A stretch of 64,000 bases of DNA from Progne subis subis (GCA_022316685.1 JAKJHU010000056.1:2595872-2659871); one strand, 5' to 3'; numbered from the stretch's first letter, positions 52,101-61,330 are shown. Numbers and translations: made by a program. The notes: generated by a model not told the origin, from the sequence alone.

Positions 52101-54090
52101 CCTAGAAATTTAATTACAAAGAAGGGAAAATTCCAGTAAAACAGACTTCCCCCCCCCCCCCCTTAATTATATGTTCATACAATTTGTAGCTCTCCTAATA
52201 AAATTGGTCTTGTCCTATCAAGCCAAATTCCACACTAGTCCCAGAAAACTTTAGTTGAAGAAGTTCAGCAGTAGGTCTCAACAATTAGGTAACTTTTTGG
52301 CCATCCTTTTCATGAGTACTATTGCTCACATCACCAACCAAACTAACATTATACTACTTCTCTATTTCTCCTCAACTGGTCCTACACTCTCACTAATATC
52401 AGATTTTTCGACTGCTGCTTGCCAATGTCAACAGATGAAGGACCAAAGCTCAACAGTACACCCAGTCTCCACCACAGACTTCCAAAGGACAGAATTTCAA
52501 GCATTCCCTCTTCCCACTTACACTGCCCATTGCTTCGCTCCCACCAGTGCTCAAAGAAGAAAGAAAACATAACACACAAGACAATGAACAGACTGCAACA
52601 AGTGATGTCATACAGACTGCAAACTGATCAATCTACTACTCACTGCTCTGTTTAAGGACTGGACAAATTCATCGTCCTTTGAACACTAACCTGGCTACAG
52701 CTATGCACAAAATGCAAGAAAAAGCTTCCCTTATTTAACCTTTTTAAAAAATCTATTTTAAAAAGTTTTTTAAAGGGCTCTTTATGCTCTGTGGCATGTA
52801 AGACAAATTACTGATATAGTCACTACTTTCAATGTAAAAACCCCTTTTATATCAGAGTAGTATCTCTCTGTAGCATCTTTTTTTTTTTCCAACCACACGT
52901 CATCTTCCACATTGATCTATGCTTTTAAGTTTGATCGATTAGCACCGGCTGTACTACAGCTTGTTCCCCTCTGCTTCAAGAACCCGAAGGCTGAAACATC
53001 TGAAACCGCTCTCCATCGAAGAGAGTGAATGCAGGAGAAAGGATCACGCCTTTTGTACGGAACAAAACCCTCTTATCAGCTGCTACAGACTCATGCTGGA
53101 CGCTTCCAGGAAGTTCGTCCCCCTGGATGAACCCGTGCTGGATTGTCCCAGCAGCGCCGTGCTGGGGACAGCCCGGAGCCGACGCGGCCCCTCGGGAACA
53201 CCGACACCTCCACGGGGCCAAAACCGGGCCAGACACGGGCAACAGAGCCCCCTGGCCTCCCCAGCATTTCAAACCGGCTCTAAAGCACAGAATCAACTAG
53301 GCTGGAAAAATGCTCTGAGGTCGAAGCAGGATCCAACATCACCGTGTCAACCACGGCACTGAGTGGTCCAGTCTTTGCCTAAACAGCTCCTGGGACGGTG
53401 ACTCCTCCAGTTCCCTGGGCTGCCCATTCCAGTGTCTAATCACCCTTTCTGAGAATAAGTTCTCCCCGATGTCCAAACTAAACCTCCCCAGGCGGAGCTT
53501 AAGACCACGTCCTCTTGTCCTATCGCTGGCTGCAGAGCCCGACCCGCGCCTGGCTGCACCCTCCTGCCAGGGACTTGTGGAGAGCGATGAGGCCTCTCCT
53601 GAGCCTCCTCTTCTCCGGGCTGAGCTCCCCCAGCCGCTCCCCGCGGGACCCAGACCCTTCCCCAGCTCCGCTGCCCTTCTCCGGGCTCGCTCCATACGGA
53701 GCGCAGGACGGAGCCGGACCCCAGCATCCCTAAGCCGGCGGGGCAGGAATCCTCTCCCCAGCTCCCCCGACCCCGCTTTTCCAGGCTGCGTTGGGGGCGT
53801 GTGCGGGGGGCCGAAACTTCCTATTAAGGGCACGGCGGCCGCGGGCCCGCAGCTCTGCGGCGCCGCCATGGCGGGGCCCTCCCTCGCTCCCTCCCTCGGG
53901 CCGCGGCTGCGCGCTCGGGGCGGCGGGAAGCGCCGCTGCCTCCGCTGCACCTGCCGCCGCCGCCGCGGGGGAGGGCGATGCGGCGGCACCCGGGGCACCC
54001 CTCCCGCGCCCCCGCCGAGACGCCCGCGCCGCGCTCACCCACGCTCCGGTAGCCCAGGATCGCGATCTTGCGGGACTTGGACGGCGGCAT
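16626..54090 (-). CDS. RHEB: RHEB small GTPase, complete gene (8 coding exons, 184 aa)
   Basis: RHEB is a Ras-superfamily GTPase that, when GTP-bound on lysosomal and other endomembranes, directly activates mTORC1. It is switched off by the TSC1-TSC2 GAP. The exons 54039-54090, 36175-36246, 29819-29886, 26659-26741, 22487-22543, 22339-22386, 21733-21814 and 16626-16718 join in matching phases to 555 bases (184 aa plus stop), the family's normal length. Visible motifs are the P-loop GYRSVGKS (13-20, with the RHEB-typical Arg15 where Ras has Gly12), switch I YDPTIENT (35-42), switch II DTAGQDEY (60-67), NKKD (119-122), ESSAK (about 147-151), and the C-terminal CSVM box whose Cys181 is farnesylated. 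From memory of the human protein, only three residues differ: Pro3, Lys161 and Ile170. The promoter is a CpG island. CRYGN lies downstream and PRKAG2 upstream, all on the same strand. Confidence 0.97.
16719..21732 (-). other. RHEB: RHEB intron 7
   Basis: About 5.0 kb of A/T-rich intron. I recognised no exon, RNA gene or clear transposon in it. The short open frames present have no family features. Confidence 0.85.
21733..21814 (-). CDS. RHEB: RHEB coding exon 7
   Basis: This 82-base exon completes Arg127 and reads [20 protein letters not shown] through ENQ, with donor GTAATG. It carries Ser130, a reported regulatory phosphorylation site in mammals, and the SAK guanine-binding element. Confidence 0.97.
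21815..22338 (-). other. RHEB: RHEB intron 6
   Basis: A 524-base intron with donor GTATGT and acceptor GATCAG. No internal feature was seen. Confidence 0.92.
22339..22386 (-). CDS. RHEB: RHEB coding exon 6 (NKKD motif)
   Basis: This 48-base exon encodes the end of Gln111 and [15 protein letters not shown] plus two bases of Arg127. NKKD (119-122) is the guanine-specificity motif of the GTPase fold. Confidence 0.97.
22487..22543 (-). CDS. RHEB: RHEB coding exon 5
   Basis: This 57-base exon encodes [18 protein letters not shown] between the split codons Ser92 and Gln111. The intron separating it from exon 6 is only 100 bases (22387-22486), close to the minimum for vertebrate splicing. Confidence 0.97.
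22544..26658 (-). other. RHEB: RHEB intron 4
   Basis: About 4.1 kb with no recognisable exon or transposon. A short near-repeat, ATGTGGAATCARTGA occurring twice, lies near 23788-23822. Confidence 0.85.
26659..26741 (-). CDS. RHEB: RHEB coding exon 4 (after switch II)
   Basis: This 83-base exon begins directly after Gln64 with [20 protein letters not shown] and ends in the split Ser92 codon. The acceptor is CTGCAG; the donor GTAATA is weaker than the others but sits after AAAAAG. Tyr67 lies in switch II. Confidence 0.97.
26742..29818 (-). other. RHEB: RHEB intron 3
   Basis: About 3.1 kb with no recognised internal feature. A 105-codon plus-strand frame near 28318-28635 shows no family features and is treated as chance. 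Confidence 0.85.
29819..29886 (-). CDS. RHEB: RHEB coding exon 3 (start of switch II)
   Basis: This 68-base exon encodes [18 protein letters not shown] through AGQ, bounded by acceptor TTCTAG and donor GTAAGC. The DTAG element (60-63) contacts the gamma-phosphate and Mg2+ region of bound GTP. Confidence 0.97.
29887..36174 (-). other. RHEB: RHEB intron 2
   Basis: About 6.3 kb of A/T-rich intron. It contains a poly(A)-(TA)n microsatellite at 34098-34147 and a short TA run near 35210-35220. No exon or clear transposon was recognised. Confidence 0.85.
34098..34147. repeat. Poly(A) followed by (TA)n microsatellite
   Basis: About 19 A residues are followed by about 15 TA units. This is a simple repeat in RHEB intron 2 and is likely polymorphic in length. 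Confidence 0.95.
36175..36246 (-). CDS. RHEB: RHEB coding exon 2 (P-loop end, switch I)
   Basis: This 72-base exon encodes [19 protein letters not shown] through IEN, flanked by the split codons Gly18 and Thr42. It includes the P-loop Lys19 and Ser20 and switch I with Thr38. The acceptor is TTTACAG and the donor GTAAGT. Confidence 0.97.
37901..37917. repeat. Poly(A) run, 17 bases
   Basis: An uninterrupted A homopolymer in RHEB intron 1. Confidence 0.9.
42320..42530 (+). mobile_element. LTR-like remnant of an avian endogenous retroviral element
   Basis: The stretch recalls a dispersed bird LTR-type repeat. It has GAAACTGAGTTGTGCATCAC, then TTTTCTGTCCTATTAAATTG (with an ATTAAA signal), then a CCCCATCCCCCTCTGGGGAG block, then a tail near GGGTTAAATCGTAACA. 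Orientation is inferred from the ATTAAA context. The left boundary is unclear, and no retroviral coding sequence could be read beside it. It is most likely a decayed solo fragment. Confidence 0.5.
47111..47390 (+). mobile_element. CR1 LINE fragment, 5'-truncated
   Basis: Sense CR1 3'-end blocks are clear: GTGCCAGGAGAGGTTTAGAT, AAAAATTTCTTCACAGAAGG, AACAGGCTGTCCAGGGAACC, AGTCACCAGCCCTGGAGGTA, then GGTGGACTTGGCAGTGCTGG and TTAGAGGTCTTTTCC. The element is on the plus strand, opposite to RHEB, and lacks a clean terminal ATTCTATG repeat. Confidence 0.9.
48271..48340. repeat. 70-base near-perfect inverted repeat (31-base arms)
   Basis: The left arm 48271-48301 and right arm 48310-48340 are reverse complements at 29 of 31 positions, with an 8-base loop at 48302-48309. 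Both outer ends are TTAA. It would fold as a strong hairpin in the RHEB pre-mRNA. A small non-autonomous DNA transposon or a hairpin RNA are the main options; no family is recognised. Confidence 0.9.
49240..49780. promoter_or_regulatory. CpG-rich block in RHEB intron 1, possible enhancer
   Basis: I counted more than 20 CpG dinucleotides in roughly 450 bases, far more than the flanking intron. Retained CpGs 4-5 kb inside a gene often mark an enhancer or an alternative promoter. A plus-strand open frame of 188 codons at 49419-49985 overlaps it but shows no protein family and is best explained by base composition. Confidence 0.4.
51097..51120. repeat. Short palindrome (10-base arms)
   Basis: AAGCCTTTCA and TGAAAGGCTT flank a 4-base spacer. 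It is a minor inverted repeat in RHEB intron 1. Confidence 0.9.
51686..51731. repeat. Perfect 23-base tandem duplication
   Basis: The unit at 51686-51708 is repeated exactly at 51709-51731 in RHEB intron 1. The absence of differences suggests a recent duplication. Confidence 0.95.
52149..52162. repeat. Poly(C) run, 14 bases
   Basis: An uninterrupted C homopolymer, rare in this A/T-rich intron. Its length may be uncertain in sequencing. Confidence 0.9.
53285..53700 (-). mobile_element. CR1 LINE fragment next to the RHEB CpG island
   Basis: Antisense CR1 blocks are clear: CACAGAATCAACTAGGCTGG, GGGCTGCCCATTCCAGTGTC, TAATCACCCTTTCTGAGAAT, ACGTCCTCTTGTCCTATCGC, GAGAGCGATGAGGCCTCTCC, TGAGCCTCCTCTTCTCCGGG. 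The element lies on the same strand as RHEB and ends about 340 bases inside intron 1. It is unusually CpG-rich for an old CR1, perhaps because it lies beside an unmethylated island. Confidence 0.9.
54039..54090 (-). CDS. RHEB: RHEB coding exon 1 (start codon, P-loop)
   Basis: The exon encodes [17 protein letters not shown] plus the first base of Gly18, followed by donor GTGAGC. The ATG at 54090 is in an AAGATGC context and gives exactly the family N-terminus. Confidence 0.97.
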
Positions 54091-54271
54091 CTTGTCCCCC
54101 GCCCGGCCCCGAACCACATCAAGGGCGGCAGCGGCGGCTGCGGCGGAGGGCGGCGGCGGGCGGCTGCGGGGGCGCGGGGCGCGGCGCCAGCGACATGCGG
54201 GGGGCGCGGGGGGAGCGGCGGCGGCCGGAGCGCGCTCGGGACGCGCGGCGCTGGCAGCGGCGGGGCCGCAC

Positions 54272-54279
54272 CACGTGAC
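54272..54279 (-). promoter_or_regulatory. RHEB: E-box GTCACGTG upstream of RHEB
   Basis: On the RHEB strand this reads GGTCACGTGG, about 180 bases upstream of the ATG. It matches the core bound by USF and Myc factors and is close to the CLEAR element of TFEB/TFE3. Binding is inferred, not shown. Confidence 0.55.
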
Positions 54280-54382
54280 CGCCGCCGCCGCGCGCCGGCC
54301 CCGCGTACGCACCTGCGCGTCACAGGAAAAAACTCCCTGCGTCACCCCCGCCCGGCGCGCGCTCCCCCCCTCCCCGCCCGCC

Positions 54383-54420
54383 GATTGGCCGGCGCCGCGG
54401 CGGCGGCGGGCGGGGATTGG
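54383..54420 (-). promoter_or_regulatory. RHEB: Two CCAAT boxes upstream of RHEB
   Basis: ATTGG at 54384-54388 and 54416-54420 reads as CCAAT on the RHEB strand, each in a GGCCAAT context, spaced 32 bases apart. About three helical turns between CCAAT boxes is a common NF-Y arrangement. Confidence 0.65.
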
Positions 54421-54533
54421 CCGGGGAGCGGCAACGGCCGCGTTCGAAGGGGAGGGGGCGGGGCCGGGGGGCAAGGGCGAGCGGGGACGCGAGGGGGGGG
54501 GGACGCGGGGGGGAGAGGCGCGCGCCAAGGCCC

Positions 54534-54551
54534 CGCGCGCGTGCGCGCGCA
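54534..54551. promoter_or_regulatory. Alternating CG tract, NRF1-like, Z-DNA-prone
   Basis: Eighteen bases of strictly alternating pyrimidine and purine, mostly CG, include GCGCGTGCGC, close to the NRF1 site. It sits at the upstream edge of the RHEB island. Confidence 0.5.
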
Positions 54552-54589
54552 GCGTGCGGCGGTTGGTGCGTCTCGCGCGCGCTGCCCGG

Positions 54590-55068
54590 CCCCAGGCCAA
54601 TCCCGGCCCTATCCCCGTGTCCTTCCCCTTCCCATCCCTGTGCTCGTCCCTATTCCTATCCTTATCCCTGTGCACATCCCTATTCCTATCCTCATCCCCG
54701 GCCCTATCCCCGTGTCCTTCCCCTTCCCATCCCTGTGCACGTCCCTATTCCTATTCCCATCCCCGGCCCTATCCCAGTCCCGGCCCCGGCCCCAGCCCAA
54801 TCCCGTCCCTATCCCCATCTCCTTCCTCATCCCCTTCCCCACCCCCGTCTCCATCCCTGTCCCCATCCCCGGCCCTTATCCCCGTATCTATCCCAGTCCC
54901 ATCCCCGGCCCCGGCCCTGGCCCCAGCCCCAGCCCATTCCCAATCCCGGCCCCATTCCCGTCTCCATCCCTGTCCCCGTCTCTTTGCCCGTGCCTGTCTC
55001 CACCCCATCCCCATGCACATCCCAGTCCCTGTCCCTGTCCCCATTCCAGGGCTCCTCCCCGGGCAGTG
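54590..55068. repeat. Polypyrimidine tandem repeat (CCCATC/CCCTATC-type minisatellite)
   Basis: About 480 bases of degenerate 6-base units such as CCCATC, CCTATC, CCCTGT and CCCGGC, strongly C+T on the plus strand. A higher-order copy about 95 bases apart is visible, since the block at 54605-54655 recurs at 54700-54750. The minus strand is G-rich. The long proline/serine-rich frames across it are artefacts of the repeat. Confidence 0.9.
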
Positions 55069-58000
55069 GGATCCGGCGCTGTCCCTCCCGTGTCCCCGTT
55101 CCCGTGCCGGGAAGCGCCGCTCGGCCGGGCTTGTTTGAATTTGTTTGAATTTATCTCGCCGCCTCTTCAGAGGCGCAGGTAATTTATGCAGAAACGACCG
55201 GTCCCAGAGCCGATAAAGTGCTGGGAATTGCATGGAAGGCAAGGCGGCGAGGTGTTTGGGAGCTTGGGAACGATTAACGATGAGATCCAAGCGCTGGAGA
55301 GTTTTCCTCTGTGAGAAGAGGGCTGCGTACTGGTTGGTGGTGATTGCAACACTTAAGGGATGCAGAATTTAAGGGAGAAAGACACGAAGATAGAAAAGTC
55401 GTATTTCCCCCCTCTACTACTGATTTTGAACATTTTGGGTTAATATTTACCCTTTACACATATTCTTGAACAATGAATGTTAGTTAGATTTTTTTTTTTT
55501 TTTTTTTTAATGTACATCTTGGCTTTTTGGGGAACCTAACATGCAATCATACCAGGGTGCAACAAACCAACCTAACAGCTGGATGCTGTTAAGGGACATG
55601 GATTGGCTTCTCCCTGATCTCACCCATCCACTTCCACATACTCATGTAACCTGGTGAGAGGGTGGGGAACTAAAGCAAAAGAAAGCCATTTGTACACAGA
55701 AATGATTCGCTTCTGGAGGAGCAGACAGGCTTTTAGGAGATACCTGGATTTTTTGGGATAGTCTAATTCCACCCTTTGTCTTCTGGATTATGGGGTTTTA
55801 CAGCAGAAGTGCTGCTAACCTAGTTAAACAGCAGGAATAACAGCTTTCAGTGAATAGGTACATGATGGAAGAATAGTTATTTTGTGAGGAAACACGGGGG
55901 TTTTGTACTTTCTCAGTGATGGCTGTGATGATATAATTCTGCATGCTCATTCTCTGTGTCCAGCCTGCCTTTTCCACTCACTACAGTGCAATTCCCACCT
56001 CATCATGGCCCTATAGGGATTGGTGGGATTTGAGGAGCCTGCAAGAAAGCAGCAGCCTGTGGAAATCTAGCGTTTGTGAACAGGGATGCTGTTCAAAGCT
56101 CCCCAAGAGGTGCAGACAGCCCTGCCCTGATGTACAGCACCATGTTCCTCTTTGTCTTGTGTCTTGTAAAAGACATAATTGTTTATGAAAAGACATGAGG
56201 ATTGCAGTAGCTGTGATCCTGCAGGACCAACCCTTGGAGCTGTGCCATCATCTTTACATTCACTCACTCTGGAATCATGCTATGGTCCAAAATTCGTGTT
56301 TTTCACTGAGCCAGAAGACTGAGAGGGCTGAAATGAGAGTTATCTTCCAATGACATACATTGATTTGGAAAAATAGCTGAAGTTTGGGGTAGTTTTTCTG
56401 TGTCCTTACAAGTTCTTGTAACTTGCCTGTCATATTTTGGCACTGGGCTTTGTACTCTGGTGAAACCTAATTTGTATTTTCAGGCTATATATCCATACTC
56501 CTCCACATGCTCAAGAGTGGTGGGCATCAGCATTTTTTTAATTTGTGGGAGTTTCTGGTTTTGTTCCCTCCACTTCTTTTGATTAGGTCTTTTCCCTTAC
56601 TCTCTTTTTCTCATCCCACACTCCTTTTGGAGCCGTGTCTATTTATTTATCTGGTTTCTGTTAACTTGCCCCTAGCTCTGTGCTTGTTTAGGGGAGTTCA
56701 CTACTGCAGGGTTTCTGTTCCTCCCCCTCTATTGACTTTATTGCCTCAAATTGCAGTGGAATTGTCTCACCTTATGATGCTTGTCAGCAGCAGCACAGAA
56801 CTCATCCTTCCTGGGCATGGGTTTATTTTGAAGAAAAGTCTTTTACTTCCTTTTCTTCCACTGTTCCTTTGGAGGGAATTGGCTAAGAATCCTTCCTCCA
56901 GCAGGATCCTGTAAGTGCTTCATTCTGTCTTGGCTGGGACACTGGGAATAGAGGGAAATACAGAGCTTTCAGGGAAGTTTGTTGTTTTTCCGTGCTCTAG
57001 GGCTGGGTGACACTGCTGATGGCCTCTGGCAGCACTCAGGGTTGCTGGCACTCAAGTGGTAGCAGCTTAAGCAGAGGTGAGAGGATCTGGACTGTGGTAA
57101 GGCTGTTACTGCATTTCTCCTGCCCAGGTGAAATCTAAACACTCCTGGAGTGCTTTGAGCAGAGGGACAGCACACCTGTGGCCGTGGATGTCTAATCCAG
57201 GCATTGTGCATTATCTGAACTCTTATGTTTATATACTTAGGGCTGAACAGCCTGACACACCAAGAGCCCCTTTGCTGAAATCCTCTCCCCCTTGTAACAA
57301 TCCAGGTGTGATGCTCAGGTTGTGGCTTCCCAGGGCAGCATTCCATAGCACCGGTTACCTTAGGAATTAGGACTCTGCCTATACATTCCCTCTCCTGCTG
57401 CAGCCTCCTCACATCTACAGTGTTTGCAGACAGAGCTCCAAAGGAGTTCAGGGAACTGTGGGACAAGTGACGTACTCCGTGTGCCTCTGCACTGGCTGTG
57501 CTCCAGGCCTTTTCCCTGCCTCCCTCTGACAGGTACTCCCTCAAATCAAACACAGCCTTGGGCTCAGTTTACACGATAAAGGGCATTAATGTTGTTATAA
57601 ATGAGATCACATGCTCAAAGAATGCAACACATCAGATGTGGTTCTGAAAGACAAGATACCAAAGGGGAAAACAGCAAGCAGAGCCAGTGTCTGTGGGGGG
57701 ATCAGGATGTTGAGGGAGGCTGGACAAACGGTGCATGACTTTCTTTTGTTGCCTGTATCTACTTTTTCCTGATGAAGAACCAGAATAGATTTCATGTAGT
57801 AAAGGTAACTCAACAGCCACGCGCTTTTACACTAATCCAGTACGTGCAAACCCACAACCACCCATCTACTCACTCCCAAACACAGAACAGCCCTGACTTG
57901 TACCTTCAGTTCCTGCAGCAGCAATTCCCAGCACAATTACCTGCTCTGTCCTTCAGCAAAGCGGGACCTTCCCAAGGAGTGTTTTGAAGCGTGTCCAGTG

Positions 58001-60934
58001 TTTGCTCTGGGCGTGCTTCCACAGGCACAGCACAGCCCTCGCTGCCCGCAGAGGTTACAAAGTACGTTCGGTGCAGCCTTGCACTTGTGTCTGCTCCCTC
58101 CTGCCTTTTCACAGTGATTGTGTCTTGCGATATTCAGATAGAAACGCTGGCGAAATGTTGAGTAGAAGCAAAGCAATGGACTAATTCAGTTCGGAGGGGC
58201 TGCTGACACCACAGGGTTGATGCCCTACAGGTCCTGCTGTGCAGCTGGCAGGGACACACGTTCCAGAGGGTTTTTTCTAAAGGAATGAGTTTGATGTGTG
58301 AGTACAGGTCACCTCCTGCCCATTCGCTTCAGCAGGAACAGGTCTGACTGCAACCACCAGAAAACAAATGAGTACCAAGAAAGTGACTTTCAAAACCACA
58401 TTTAAATTAAGTCCTGAAGTGAAGAGTAAAGAGCAGTGTCTGCAGAACAGACATTCTTTTTGCATAAATGCATTATGTGGGTACAAGGGTAGCATTAAAT
58501 TATCCGGAATGGCATTTTCCTCCGGAAATTATCCTTAATAAGTGTCCAATATGGGTGAAAGTTCACAGAAACTTTAGAAGCAAACTGGTTATTTCTAAAG
58601 CTGCCTGGAGAGCTCAGTGGGAGCAGTTACAGGGCCTGCCATGAGACAGGATTAAGCACGTGTGGTTTCACTTCTAGCTGGACCAAAACTGAAAAATTCC
58701 AACTTAACCTATGCTCCCTCTAAAAATGGCAAGGAGTGTTCTCCATGTGGAGTCTTGGAACTGCTTCAGTCAGATTCCTCCTGTCTGCCATGAGGACAAG
58801 AGCTCAGGCCTTGGAAATCAAGCCTTGTTCTGTTTTACTCCAACATTCCCAGCACAACAGTATTCCTTAATAAAAGATGAATAGACCTCAGATACACAAC
58901 AATTGGAATTCACTTCCTAGCAAGCAGCAAATGCTGTCTGATCTCAGACCTTTTACCTAAAGGATTCCAGAATAAAACAGGAAAATGTTCTTCATCAATG
59001 TCAGCAAAGGGTGATTTTTCCTCAGTTCTGAGCATCTCTAGGTACTGAAAAATACTGAGAGCTGAAGTCTACTAAGAAATATTTTCTTACACTTAAGCAG
59101 TTAAAAATATCCAGAGGAGGTAAAAGCCCTTCCAAGACGAGCCCTTCAGAATAATTATCTTTCACAGACATCTCTTGCTGGGCAAGGAAATGCACAGGAA
59201 AGCAAAGGCATCAATCACATGTTATTACAGTCCTGCTGTTAAAATAGAACCCATTTCTTCACCTGCACTACTGAACAAGCTTTCAGGAGTCACAGGGGAC
59301 ATTTACTGACACCTCCATCTGCAGCATGGTCCTGTCTGTGACAAAAGGAGCTTCTGGAGCTGTTGCTGTGGTCTCAGATCTATAGGTACTGCTTGCTGCC
59401 CGTCCAGAGGGGAGAATGCACAAGAACTGGAGTCTAATGACATTTTATTAATTCTTTGTCGTGGCTGAGTCCTCTGATGAGCTACAAAAAGAGCCCCAGA
59501 CTGAAGCTTTAGTTACACTCACTGTCCCTTTAATCTGGAAGATGCAGCAGCACTGCTGAGTCACTCCTCCTCTCTCTACCCTCATTTACTTACTCCTGTC
59601 CCTCCCTTATGCTGGAACAAGCATTTTTCTAGCTCTGTAGAAAACTGACCTGTATTAAAAACACCACCATTTCTTTAGCTTTGTTTACTGCCATCAGCAC
59701 TGGCACTTGTGCCAGCACAGGCAGAGTGTATTTTGATGGCGCTGTTGTTTATTTGGGGTCACATCGCAGTTCTGCCACTCACAAATGCAGATTTCAGAGC
59801 TGAATTCCAGAAAGAAAGGGTGGAACTCTCTAAACACGGTTTTGTATCACCGAGGAGGCTGTTCTCCATAATTTTGCTCAGTCCTGTGTCCACAGCATTG
59901 TCAACAGCTGTTGTAATAATGTGAAAATGGGAAGCTTGTACACCGTTATCTGAAAACTGCAAATTCATTCTGGCTTTCTGCACACTGCAGCATGCAGGCA
60001 GGCCCACAGCATCTGCATGAACAGGGAGAGAAGAATTTGTGCTATAAAATATACATTAAAAAATTACCAGTGGTTCACCCTTATCTTTAAAACTACCTTG
60101 ATCCGAATGTGCTCATGTAGACGAGTGATAGAGAGACCTCAGGATGCTTTTGGGCACCTCCCTGCCTGTGCTGGAGCAGAACCCTGGCTTTCACAAAGCT
60201 GCATCTACGTGCTTTGTGTGGCATTTGCGGGTAGCACTGCTGCCCACTTACCCTTAATTTCCCGTAAATTCTCCCCTCCACATGCCCTATGAAGAATGAG
60301 AGCCACTATTTTTAGTTTGAACCACTGCATCCCCCCCATGAGGCTGGCCTGGTGTCAGCTCTGATGGCAAGCAACCAGCACCAGGCTGTTGCTCTCAGGA
60401 CAAAGCAGCTGCTCCAGTTCAATACCACCAGGAATTGCAGGGAACAGAGTCAATATTTACCCAGTCAGAAAAGGTCCTGGAGAAGCCTTGACAATGTTTT
60501 TCACAAGGTAAGAATGCCTAGAGTGAACAGTTTCCATCGTGTACTACAGGAATATTTTCAGTCATGAAAGATACCTGTAAGAAGGAAGTTTTCACACATT
60601 TACTTCAAAATTGAAATTCTTGTGGAAAGGGGAAAAGTCCTGAAGAAAGTTTTTCATTATTATTTATACTATTATATTTACATTTTATAAGCAAACTGAA
60701 AACCGTTCACCTTTTCCCTCCAGGTTTACAAATGAAAAAATAATGTATCCCTTTCCTGCATTATTCCAGTGCAGTATTCAGGCTGGAAACACAGTACAGA
60801 AGTCCTAGCTGCAGTATTCCATCAGCATAAGCCACCTTTAAATTCAAAGGAAAATAAGAATGCTCCTGGTTTGCACTGATCCCAATGCATGTACATTCAT
60901 ACATGCGAAAGAACTTGGCACGAACTGCTAAAAC
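55069..60934. other. Intergenic DNA between RHEB promoter and PRKAG2 3' end
   Basis: About 5.9 kb with no gene, RNA or clear transposon recognised. A 20-base poly(T) run lies at 55489-55508. Open frames such as the 194-codon minus-strand frame at 56969-57553 show no family features. Confidence 0.7.
55489..55508. repeat. Poly(T) run, 20 bases
   Basis: An uninterrupted T homopolymer between RHEB and PRKAG2. Confidence 0.95.
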
Positions 60935-60952
60935 CAAACTGATGTTGTAGGG

Positions 60953-60958
60953 TTTAAT
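60953..60958 (-). terminator. PRKAG2: Candidate distal PRKAG2 poly(A) signal ATTAAA
   Basis: ATTAAA on the minus strand lies about 1.07 kb after the PRKAG2 stop and fits a long 3' UTR. The canonical AATAAA at 61325-61330 is a proximal alternative. Confidence 0.45.
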
Positions 60959-61324
60959 TTCTTCCATCTACAAGAATCTACAATTATAAAAGTCTCATCT
61001 TCAAACTTTACAGTACATTTACATTAGCAAATACCCCACAGCTTTCCTCACTCCTCCGCTTCTGTACAAATCATATACAATAAAAAGTTTCGGGTTTTCG
61101 TTGTACAAACATCATTTTACACTTTAATACAGGTGAAAATATTGTCCTCTGGCACCTCATTTCCTCCATGGTGCCTGTGCATGACAGGACAGAGCACTTT
61201 CAATCCACGCTTCCGAAATCTTCAGCTCAAGTAACACAGAGAGGTGAACAGGGCACAGCTTCTGCAACTCCAAAGTTTTAAATAATGAGAAAAATCTCCC
61301 ACTTGTTTGTATAACAATCAACAG

Positions 61325-61330
61325 TTTATT
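61325..61330 (-). terminator. PRKAG2: Candidate proximal PRKAG2 poly(A) signal AATAAA
   Basis: A canonical AATAAA on the minus strand about 700 bases after the PRKAG2 stop codon. Which of the two candidate signals is used cannot be told from sequence alone. Confidence 0.5.

Larger units (their letters stand above)
36247..54038 (-). other. RHEB: RHEB intron 1
   Basis: This 17.8-kb first intron is the largest in the window. It holds CpG-rich patches (38310-38720, 39540-39860 and 49240-49780), an LTR-like remnant (42320-42530), a CR1 copy (47111-47390), a 70-base palindrome (48271-48340), a 23-base tandem duplication (51686-51731), a poly(C) run (52149-52162) and a CR1 copy close to exon 1 (53285-53700). 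No other coding exon was recognised. Confidence 0.88.
53700..54600. promoter_or_regulatory. RHEB: RHEB CpG island and promoter
   Basis: A very GC- and CpG-dense block covers RHEB exon 1 and its upstream flank. There is no TATA box. Instead there are two CCAAT boxes and an E-box upstream of the ATG, and a GC box near 54458-54468. This is the normal dispersed-start promoter of a housekeeping gene. Most long frames across it are composition artefacts. Confidence 0.88.

Noticed and set aside
53791..55182. A 463-codon plus-strand frame, and overlapping long frames of 356, 283 and 243 codons
   Set aside because: They run across the RHEB CpG island and the polypyrimidine repeat and encode Ala/Arg/Pro/Ser-rich low-complexity strings. 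High GC content removes stop codons, and the repeat gives open frames on both strands.
56969..57553. A 194-codon minus-strand frame between RHEB and PRKAG2
   Set aside because: No domain, no splice context and no signal sequence were seen. It is treated as a chance frame.
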